The position numbers and the translations under genes are program-made. Source: Flavobacterium sp. (GTDB taxonomy: Bacteria; Bacteroidota; Bacteroidia; Flavobacteriales; Flavobacteriaceae). Taken from it: 40,091 nucleotides of DNA. Of the stretch, positions 1-10,200 are shown one piece after another. The notes under the pieces are model-generated. The model was given only the letters and a program-made list of their open reading frames with translations. It was not told where the DNA came from and did no database searches. Position 1 is the stretch's first letter. Every line of letters starts with the position of its first letter. The DNA lies in NCBI GenBank assembly GCA_014378065.1, contig JACMOK010000124.1, positions 1 through 40,091 on the forward strand. The letters are read 5' to 3'.

Positions 1-224
1 AATTGCGTTTTGACTGCCTTTCCAAAATGCAACTTCATTTGCGACTTGCTACCGATTTAAAAATGCAAATTCAATTGCGAAAAGCTACCAACCAATATAT
101 TCTAATTCAATTGCTACTTGCTACCGATTTCAAAATGCAAATTCCAATTGCGTTTCTAATGCAAATGCAAAATTTTATTCGAGTTGCTTTTAGTTACAAA
201 CAACAACATTTCCATTTCAATTTG
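1..224. repeat. Degenerate 36-bp tandem repeat array, cut by the window edge
   Basis: About six units in a 36-bp register can be followed: 6-41, 42-77, 78-113, 114-150 (37 bp, one extra C), 151-186 and a weaker one to about 224. The block ATGCAA recurs at 27, 63 and 135. The best pair, units 42-77 and 114-150, shares the core ACTTGCTACCGATTT. There are no unique spacers between units, so this is a tandem repeat and not a CRISPR array. An open frame runs through it from a TTG, but the 37-bp unit breaks the register and the peptide resembles nothing I know. The array probably continues left of the window. Confidence 0.7.
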
Positions 225-702
225 TCTTGCAATTCTGGAATTTACTCTTTTAAGAATGATTTGAATTTCCATTGTGATCCGGACGCGCAGCTGTGTTGCA
301 TAACTTGTATATACCCTCTATAAAGTAGCGCCTATCCCTGCTTGTTGGATACGGTTGTACTTATTTTGGTTTCGCTAATGTAGGAATAAATAGCACAAAT
401 AGGGACAATGAACAAACCCTACAAAGGTAGGTTTTAGCAACTCAGTAATTGAGGTCGCCTTTTTTCCTTCATAGGTATTGGAAATGAAATTTAAAAAATT
501 TTGTCATTAAGTTGCAAATTATATAAGAAAACTGTTTGATCTCGCACGAAATTGAGTTTATTGAAACTTTTGACCTAATTGAAATGGAATTATAATCATT
601 TAAAAAAATGATTATATTGCGGTTTAATTTGAGTACACGAAACGGTACACGATTTTCTATATATCAATAATATAAAGGGTTTAATTTCGATAAAATATGA
701 AA
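225..702. other. Gene-free A+T-rich stretch left of the tRNA scar
   Basis: I see no convincing coding region here. It contains a short hairpin near 418-432 (CCTAC/GTAGG), a perfect 11-bp inverted repeat with a 4-base loop at 591-616, and the direct repeat GTACACGA at 633-640 and 645-652. Direct and inverted repeats beside a tRNA fragment are common at the ends of integrated elements, so this may be the end of such an element. That reading is inference. Confidence 0.4.
591..616. repeat. Perfect inverted repeat, 11-bp stem, AAAA loop
   Basis: Arms 591-601 and 606-616 are perfect reverse complements (TATAATCATTT and its complement) around AAAA. No T-run follows on the plus strand, so it does not look like a classic terminator. 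It lies about 90 bp left of the tRNA fragment and could be a protein-binding site at an element end. Confidence 0.5.
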
Positions 703-744
703 TTCATAACCCTGAGGTCGCGGGATCATGCCCCGCTCTCGCTA
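703..744 (+). pseudogene. 3' half of tRNA-Met (CAU): tRNA fragment, likely attachment-site scar
   Basis: The segment fits cloverleaf numbering exactly: anticodon loop TTCATAA (703-709, anticodon CAT at 705-707), 3' anticodon stem CCCTG (710-714), variable loop AGGTC, T-stem GCGGG/CCCGC (720-724 and 732-736) with a 7-base loop, acceptor 3' strand TCTCGCT (737-743) and discriminator A. The T-loop reads ATCATGC instead of TTCRANY, so it has drifted. No D-arm, 5' anticodon stem or 5' acceptor strand lies upstream. A 3'-only tRNA piece is the usual mark of an element integrated into a tRNA gene. An intact tRNA-Met would be expected at the element's other end. Confidence 0.75.
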
Positions 745-754
745 CGAAAATATA

Positions 755-786
755 AATCCCTAAACTCATTGTCTAGGGATTTTTTA
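755..786 (+). terminator. Rho-independent terminator after the tRNA fragment
   Basis: Stem AATCCCTA (755-762) pairs with TAGGGATT (774-781) around an 11-base loop and is followed by TTTTAT. It sits 10 bases after the tRNA fragment and is probably the original terminator of the displaced tRNA gene. That would make the right side native chromosome and the left side the inserted element. Confidence 0.6.
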
Positions 787-1159
787 TCTTAAAATCGGTA
801 CTTCTGATTGCTTTTTTCACTAAAAATAAATTTAGTTAAAACTACCTCTACATTTTAATCGCAAATGACGCGTCTTATCAATTCGAAATAAGCAAAATTT
901 ATCTAAAAATCAATGCTCTTTTTGATATTGGTATTTGGTGGCACTTTTATATGCTTGGTGTTTTTTAACCAGCTGACTCTTAAACGCTTTATTGCACACT
1001 CCCACAATTTTTTATAAAAAAAACAGGCTAATTAAAAAATTGATCTAATTCAATATTAATGTCGTATTACAATACTTACAAAAAACAATAATAAATGTAT
1101 TTCATCGATGTTTTATGTATTTTGTCGGTGAAATATTTTTTCTTTTGGGAAATAAAATT
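787..1159. other. Leader region of the giant surface gene, no gene seen
   Basis: This stretch is A+T-rich with stops in all frames and no recognisable RNA or repeat. It separates the tRNA scar from the promoter of the giant surface-protein gene. Nothing further can be supported. Confidence 0.5.
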
Positions 1160-1167
1160 TAGTTTTG
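1160..1167 (+). promoter_or_regulatory. Candidate -7 promoter box TAGTTTTG
   Basis: It matches the Bacteroidetes -7 consensus TAnnTTTG about 51 bases before the ATG of the giant surface gene. A TTTTG lies upstream, but with a shorter spacing than the usual -33 element, so only half of the promoter is supported. Confidence 0.35.
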
Positions 1168-1218
1168 ATCTGTAATTTATTTAGACATCAAAAGCACAGT
1201 TATAAATCAAGTTAAGTT

Positions 1219-4200
1219 ATGAAAACAATTACTTTCAAAAACTACAAAAAAATTTTAATTCCATTGTTCCTGCTCATGACGATTATAAGTCATGCTCAAA
1301 CTCAAAGAACTTACACAACTTCAGGAAGCTTCGTAGCTCCTGCTGGAGTAACTAATATCCAAGTCGAAGCTTATGGCGCCGGTGGTGGTGGTGGTTATGG
1401 CGGAACATCTAACAAAGATGGCGGTGGCGGTGGCGGTGGCGGTGGCTACTCTAAAAACGTTTCTGTTTCTGTAACAGCTGGAACAACTTACACAGTAACT
1501 ATTGGTGCTCAAGGTACTGGAGCTACAACTAGTGGTACTCCAAATGGAACATCTGGTGGTAATACAACTGCTACTTTTGGAGCAACAACTGTTACTGCTA
1601 ATGGTGGTATTGGTGGTTTTGGTTATACTAACGGCGGTGCGGGCGGAACTGGTGGAACTGGTTCTACTTTTATTGGCGGCTCTGGTGGTGCTGGACTAAA
1701 TGGAACTGGAAGTGGTGGTGGTGGTGGTGCTGCTGGCTCTTCAAGTAATGGCGGTAATGGCTCAGTCCCAACTGGAGGAACAGCTGGAGGAGGTAGTGCA
1801 GGTGCTGGAGGTAATGGTACTATCGCTACAAGTGGTAGTGGTTCCTCTTCAATTACTAATTATGGTGGTGGTGGTGGTGGTGGAACAAAAAATTCTGCAG
1901 GAGGAAATGGTGCCGGTGGGTACATAATAATTACTTACACTTGTCCGACGTATGCTCTAACTAATACTACATCTTCAAATAGTCCCTTGTGTGGAGCTTC
2001 TTCAGCTTCTGTTACTCTTAATTCTTCTTCTTTGGCTTCGGGAACTTATACAGTTACTTACAATCTTAGTGGTGCGACAACTGCAACTGGAAATACTTCT
2101 ACAATGAGTTTTACCGCAGGAAGTCTAGGATCTGGAACTTTTTCGACATCAATTTTAAATCTTGGATCAACGACTGTAACAATTACAAATTTAACATCTT
2201 CATATTGTAATAATAGTATAAGTACTTTTAACAGCACCAATGTTACTGTGAATTCATCGCCTAATGCTATTTCAGGAACTGCGATTACTGCTTGTTCATC
2301 AAATACAGCTATTGCAATAACTGCAGGTGCTAGTGCTACAAATTATACAACAGTAACATGGACATCTAGTGGAACTGGTGTCTTTACAAATGCTAATTCC
2401 TTAACAACCTGTACATACAATCCTAGCGCAGCAGATATAATGGCTGGAAGTGTAATCTTAACACTTACAGCTTCGAACCCAGGCTGTGCTAATGCAACTT
2501 CAACTAAAACGCTAACACTAATTACAGCTGCTAATGCTATTGCTGGAACAAATCTAAATACTTGCTCAACTTCAGGTGCTGTAAACATAACTGCGGGCTC
2601 TAGTGTTACAAACTATATTTCTGTTGCTTGGACATCAAGTGGAACTGGTACTTTTGTTAACGCAAATTCATTAACAACTTGTACTTACACTCCGAGTGCC
2701 GCTGATATAACAGCCGGAAGTGTTATTTTAACTTTAACTGCAAGTGGTAATGCTCCTTGTGGCAATGTAACTTCCACAAAAATACTAACTATAAATAGTC
2801 CAATGACAGCAATAGCTGGAGCTAATCTTAATACTTGTTCTACTTCTGGAATAAATATTACTGCTGGATCTAGTGCTACTAATCAGACTACCGTCACTTG
2901 GACATCAAGTGGAACTGGGACTTTTACAAATCCTAATTCTTTAACAACTTGTACTTACACTCCTAGTGCTGCTGATTTAACAGCCGGAAGTATAACAATT
3001 ACACTAACAACTACTAATGCCGGTTGTGCGATTGCATCTTCATCTAAAACATTAAGTATTCAAACGCCACCAACGTCAGTTGCCGGAACAGCATTGTCAA
3101 CTTGTTCAACAGCTGGAGCGATAAACATAACTGCGGGTTCAAGTGCAACTAATCAAATAGGCCAAACTTGGACTTCAAGTGGAACAGGAACCTTTGTTAA
3201 TGCTAATTCATTAACTCTATGTACTTATACTCCTAGTGCAGCTGATATTTCTGCTGGTAGCATAACATTAACATTAACTGCTACAGGTAATGTGCCATGT
3301 AGTAATGTTACTTCTTCAAAAACATTAACCATAAATAATCCAATGACTGCAGTTGCAGGATCAGCAGTTACAACTTGTGCTACTTCTGGTGCGGTTAACA
3401 TCACTTCTGGTTCTAGTGCTACTAATCAAACTCTTGTAACTTGGACATCAAGTGGAACAGGTACTTTTGCAAACCCAAATTCATTAACAACATGTACCTA
3501 TACTCCAAGTGCTGCTGATATTTCTGCTGGTAGCGTTATTCTAACACTAACTGCTTCAAATTCTGGGTGTGCGAATGCTACTGCTTCAAAAATGCTAACT
3601 ATTAGTCCGCTACCTACAGCAATTGCTGGAACAGCAGCAAATACTTGTTCAACTAATGGTGCTGTAAATATAACCGCAGGTTCTAGTGCTACAAACTATA
3701 CTTCTATTGTATGGATTTCAAGTGGAACGGGTATTTTTGTTAATGCAAACTCTTTAACAACTTGTACTTATACTCCAAGCGCTGCAGATATAACTGCTGG
3801 AACTGTTACATTAACGCTTACTGCCAATGGAAATGCTCCCTGTTCAAATATAACTTCTACAAAAACCTTAACCATCAGTAACCCAATGACAGCTGTAGCA
3901 GGCTCAAATTTTTCAATATGTTATTCTGGAGGAGCTGTTAACATTACTGCGGGTTCTAGTGCTACTAACCAAACTCTTGTCACTTGGACATCAAGCGGAA
4001 CAGGTACTTTTGCAAACCCAAATTCATTAACAACATGTACCTATTCGCCAAGTGCAGCTGATATAACTGCTGGAAGCGTTATTCTAACACTAACTGCTTC
4101 AAATTCTGGCTGTACGAATGCTACTGCCTCTAAAACGCTAACTATTAGTTCGCAACCTACAGCTATCGCTGGAACGGCAGTAAATACTTGCTCTATTAAT

Positions 4201-7200
4201 GGCGCAGTAAATATAACCGCGGGTTCTAGTGCCACAAATTATACTTCTATTTCTTGGACATCAAGCGGAACGGGTACATTTGCTAATGCAAACTCATTAA
4301 CAACTTGTACTTATACTCCAAGTGTTCTTGATATAAGTGCTGGAAGCATAACTTTAACGCTTACTGCTAATGCAAATGCTCCCTGTTCAAATATAACTTC
4401 TACAAAAACTCTAACTATCAGTAACCCAATGACGGCTATTGCTGGTTCAAATTTTTCAAATTGTTATTCATCAGGTTCAATCAATATTACTACAGGTTCT
4501 AGTGCTATTAATCAAACAAGTATAACATGGGCATCAAATGGGACGGGTACTTTTGCAAATGCTAATTCTTTAACAACATGCACCTATACTCCAAGCGCCG
4601 CTGATAGAATAGCCGGAAGTGTTATTTTTACACTCACGGCTTCAAATGCTGGTTGTACAAATGCTACTGCTTCTAAAACACTAACAATTAGTACACCGCC
4701 AACACCCGTTGCGGGAACTACAATAAACACCTGCTCTACTACCGGCGCTGTAAATATTACAGCTGGTTCTAGCGCCACTAATTATACATCTACTGCTTGG
4801 ACATCAAATGGGACTGGGACTTTTACAAATGCTAGTTCTTTAACGACTTGTACTTACAATCCAAGTGTTGCTGATATAACAACTGGTAGTGTAACATTAA
4901 CTCTTACTGCTAATGGAAATGCTCCGTGTGCAGCAGTTACTTCATCAAAAAATTTAATTATTAGTCTTCCACCAACAGCTGCAGCTGGATCAAATTTTTC
5001 AACTTGTTATTCATCTGGTTCAATCAATATTACTTCAGGTTCAAGCGCTACTAATCAAACAAGTGTAACTTGGACGTCAAACGGAACGGGTACTTTTACT
5101 AATACTAATTCTTTGACAACATGCACCTATACTCCCAGTGCAGCTGATATCACTGCCGGAAATGTAATTTTTACACTTACCGCTTCAAATGCAGGTTGTA
5201 CAAATGCCAATGCTACTAAAACGCTAACTATTCGTTTGCTTCCAACAGCCATTGCAGGCACAGCAATAAATACTTGTTCTAGTAATGGTGCGGTAAACAT
5301 TACTGCAGGTTCTAGTGCTACAAACTATACTTCTGTTGCTTGGACATCAAGTGGAACTGGGACTTTTGCAAATGCTAGTTCTTTGACAACTTGTACTTAC
5401 AATCCAAGTGCAGCTGATATAACGGCCGGAAGCGCAACATTAACGCTTACTGCTAATGGAAATGCACCATGTACGGCTGTAACTAATACTAAAACTATAA
5501 ACATTAGTAGAGTGATGACAGCGGTGGCAGGATCAGCATTTACTGCATGTTCTTCCAATACAGCAATTAATGTTACATCCGGATCTAGTGCTACTAACCA
5601 AACAAATATTACGTGGACTTCAAATGGAACAGGTACTTTTACTAATCCAAATTCCTTAACAACCTGCACCTATACTCCCAGTACTGCTGATGTAATAGCT
5701 GGAAGTGTAATAATAACACTTACAGTTTCAAACACGAGTTGTCCAAATGTAACTTCCAACAAAACGTTAACCTTCATTGCTGTCCCAGCAGCGGATGCAG
5801 GTTCAGATGTAGCGACATGTTCGACTTGTGGCACAGTAAATATTACGGCTAATTCAGCCGCAACAAACTATACCTCTATTGCCTGGACATCGAGCGGAAC
5901 AGGAACATTTACAAATGCAAATTCATTAACAGCCTGTACTTATACTCCAAGTGCCGCTGATATTACAAACAGTATGAATCTCGGAGCTATAGTTTTAACT
6001 TTAACTGTTACAGGAAATGCACCTTGTTCAACTTCAACTTCAACAAAATTACTAGGAATCACAAATCAAACCTTTACTTCATCGGGAACCTTTACTGTTC
6101 CATCTGGTGTCTACCAAGTAACTGTAGAAGGTTGGGGCGGCGGCGGAAAAGGTGGTGATGGATTGAATATTGGAAATGTTGGCGGCGGTGGCGGTGGTGG
6201 AGCTTATTCTTCAAAATCTATCGCTGTGGTACCCGGTACTACCTATATAGTTAATGTTGGATTAGGAGCAACAACCGTTTCAGATGGTGGTGATTCTTGG
6301 TTTATTGATACAACAACCTTGCTTGCAAAAGGTGGTACTACGGCTCTAAATAATGCCTCTACTGGAGGTGCTGGTGGTAGTGTGGCTGCTTGTATTGGCG
6401 ACATTACCTCACGCGGTGGAAATGGTGCGAACGGTTCAAGTGGTAACTATGGCGGTGGTGGTGGCGCTGGAGCAGAAGCTAGTGAAAATGCCGGAGTAGA
6501 TGGAACCACAAACTTAGGAGCAATAGCTATCTGTAATGGTGGAAATGGTGGAAATGGATATACTTCTTCCAATGGTGATGGTTCTCCTGGTTTAACTCCC
6601 GGTGGCGGTGGCGGTGGCGGACGTAGAAATGGTAACAATGGTGTAAACCAAGGAACAGGTGGTTTTGGCGCAGACGGTAAAATAATAATTAAATGGCCAA
6701 TAAACCCATTGATTTCAACCGTAACCAATGCTCCTGGAGGCGTAACATCTAATTTACAATTATGGTTGCGTTCTGATTTAGTAAATGGAACCACTACAAT
6801 GGCAGATAATACGCCAATCTCTACATGGTATACACAAGCCAGAGGAGCTAATGCTATTAAACCTTCTGCTGTAGGATCACCTATATATCGTAATAATGCT
6901 GCCTATAACATCAATTTTAATGCGGTAGTGGATTTTACCAACCCTTATAACTCTCCTTCTCCGGTTACTACAGATTTAAACAGTTCAAGACAATATTTGA
7001 AAGGAACAAATGGTTACTATTCTGAAGACACTTTTGTAGTTGTTATTCCTGATGTGACTGTTACTTCTGCTTTAAACAATATGGATGTATTTTCTGGAAA
7101 AAGTACTGTTTGTGGTGTATCTAAATCTGGTATTTCCTATGGTAATGTTGATAGTCGATTTTCTAATGAAGTACTTTCCTATACTTTAGGCGCCACAACA

Positions 7201-10200
7201 TCATATGGTACAGCTCAAGTAAGTACAACTTCTCAATACAATAATCCTGGAATTATAAACATCAGAAACAATTCAGGAAATACAGGAATGCAATTATATT
7301 ACAACGCAAATAATATTGCAACTACCGAAGTGAATGCCTCTAAACACAGAATTGTTTATGACAGCCAGTATTGGATTGGAAGAAGTGAACAATGGGATGG
7401 AAGCTTAGACGGAAGAATTGCTGAAGTTATTACGTACAGCTCCAGAAAAAATGATGCAACGGAAAGAACCAAAATTGAAAGTTATTTAGGCGTTAAATAC
7501 GGAATAACTTTGGGAGTAAATGGTACTTCAAAAAACTATCTTGCCTCTGACGGTACTGTCATTTGGGATGCATCGGCAAATGCAGGTTATAACTATGACA
7601 TTGCAGGAATTGGAAGAGATGATATTTCAAAACTAAATCAAAAACAATCTAAAAGCGTTAATACTAATGCTAATTTAACAATTGGATTAGGAGCAATTGC
7701 TACCACAAACACTGCCAATACTAATGGTTTTGATACCGATAAAAAATATTTAATCTGGGGTGATAATGGGGGAAATATGAATAACTCCGGAACAAATTTA
7801 ACCATAACTTTTGGTGGTACCTCAAGCGTTACGACACTAACAGATATCCCAAATAAAAAATGGAAGATTGTAGAAACAGGTGGTGATGTCGCCACAGCTA
7901 AAGTAGCTATACCAACCTCAGCTTTAGCAAGTTTACCAGCTTTATCAGGGAATGATGCTTATGTAATGATTGTTGCTTCTGACGCTGTTTTTACAACTAA
8001 TTTAGAAACAATATTTATAGGTGTCAATGGCTCTAACTATGAAACTGATTATGACTTTGACGGAACTAAATTCTTCACATTTGGAGTAGCTCACGTAAGT
8101 ACTTATTCAAGACATGCCTCTTTTGATGGAATTGATGATAGTATGAAAGTTAGCAATTCTAACAACTTAAACAGTACTTTTTCAATGATGACATGGGTTA
8201 GACCAACGGGTGCAAACACATTGGCAAATGACAGAACAATTGTTTCGAAATACAATGGAACAACTGGTTATAGAGTATATTTATCTACAACTAACAGAGT
8301 TGTTGTTACTTGGGCTGGTGGAACAACTTTGACTTCGGCTACTGCTTTACCAAGTTCTGAATGGCATAACATCGCTATCATTTACTCAAGTGGTTCTATC
8401 AAACTTTATATTGATGGTGTTCTAGATTCAACTGTTGCCTCTGCAGCTCCTGCTTCAAGTACAAACACGTTCTCAATTGGCGCTGAATACAGATCTAAAT
8501 CAGATACCCGTAATTTCTTTAATGGAGATATTGATGAGTTCAGATTATGGGATAAAGCGATAACACTAACGGAATTAAAATTTGTAATGAACCAGGAAAT
8601 ACTTCAAAACGCTACTGGTACAAAAGGTGCCGTTTTACCAACAGCAATAACTAAAAATGACATTAGTACTTTAAATTGGAGTAATCTTCAGGCCTATTAT
8701 TCTATGAATTCTTTCATTGGAACACACATTGATGACGATTCTCAAAACAGCAATAGAGGAAATGTATTTTCACCTAATAAAACAACGATAACTACACAAT
8801 CTTCTCCACAGCCATACCAAAGTTCCGCTGATGGCGCATGGTCTAGCACAGGTACTTGGTCTAATGGAACTATCCAACAATTACCAAATAGTCTTTCAAT
8901 TGTTGATGGAGTTACTCCAATCGACTGGAATATTGTTAAAACAAGTAATAATGTTGGTTCTGCAGGAAACAAAACGGTCCTTGGATTGTTTGTTACTGCC
9001 AATACTTTAAGCGCAACAAACGATACAAAAATCCAAGTATCTCACTATTTAAAAATTGACGGTAAAATAGATTTAGTTGGAAAATCTCAATTAATTCAAA
9101 CTATTAATAGTGATTTAGATGTAACCAGCGCTGGATCGATCGAAAGAGATCAAAAAGGACAGTCGAATAGATTTAATTACAACTATTGGTCTTCTCCGGT
9201 AGGCTCGTTGAGTACGACCAGCAATAACAATTCATTTACCGTAAACGGAGTTTTAAGAGATGCTACCAATCCGGCCAGTATTCAAAATATCACATGGACT
9301 ACAGGTTACAACAGCGCGGCTACCACTCCTATTACTTTAAGCAGCTATTGGATATTTAAATTTCAAAATCTGACGCCACAGTATGCCAACTGGGCTTCTG
9401 TCGGACCAAATGGAACACTCCAAACTGCACAAGGATATACCATGAAAGGAAGCGATGCAGCCACGGCGACTCAAAATTATACCTTTGTCGGAAAGCCAAA
9501 TAACGGTCTGATCACCAGCCCTATCGCGCCCAATAATGCTAATTTAAGTGGTAATCCGTATGCTTCTGCATTAGATGCCAATGCATTTATTACTGCCAAT
9601 TCGGCTTCGACCACAGGCGCTATTTATTTCTGGGAACATTTTCCTACCAACGTCTCTCATAATTTATTAGAGTATCAGGGAGGTTATGCTGCAAGGACAC
9701 TTGTTGGTGGCACTCCTCCGGTTTCGCCTGCAGGTGTTAGCGGACTTGGTTCAAGCACGAGGGTTCCGGGCAGGTATATTCCTGTTGGTCAAGGGTTTTT
9801 ACTTTACGGAAGTGCGACCGGTGGAAACATCACCTTCGACAACAGTCAGAGAGCTTTTATTAAAGAAGACAGCGGCAGTTCAAACCCATTGTTCAGACAG
9901 AGTCAGAACGGCCCAACGGTAGAACATGTGCTAAACAACCAAGAGGATGTAATTGCTGAAGATACTTTCGCAAAAATAAGATTGGGTTTCAACTCGGCCA
10001 ACAGTTTTCACAGGCAGCTTCTGCTTGGTTTCATGAACGAAAATGCGACCAGCGGCTATGATTTGGGTTACGATGCACCGCAAATTGACCAACAGCCAAA
10101 CGAAATGGTTTTCTTAAATGGAGAATCCAGACTGGTAATACAAGGTGATGGTTATTTTAACAGCGACAACATCTATCCGTTGGCAGTAACTACTAGTGCA

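Noticed and set aside
1..224. CRISPR array, because the unit is 36 bp
   Set aside because: Units are contiguous, diverged and without spacers, and no cas genes are present.
3..323. A 106-codon plus-strand frame from a TTG through the 36-bp repeat
   Set aside because: The frame only follows the tandem repeat, the 37-bp unit breaks the register, the peptide resembles nothing and no ribosome-binding or promoter signal is seen.
1321..9002. Several open frames of 60-115 codons antisense to or overlapping the giant surface gene
   Set aside because: They arise from repeat composition (Gly and Ser/Thr codons read on the other strand as Pro, Val and Ala) and recur in each repeat.
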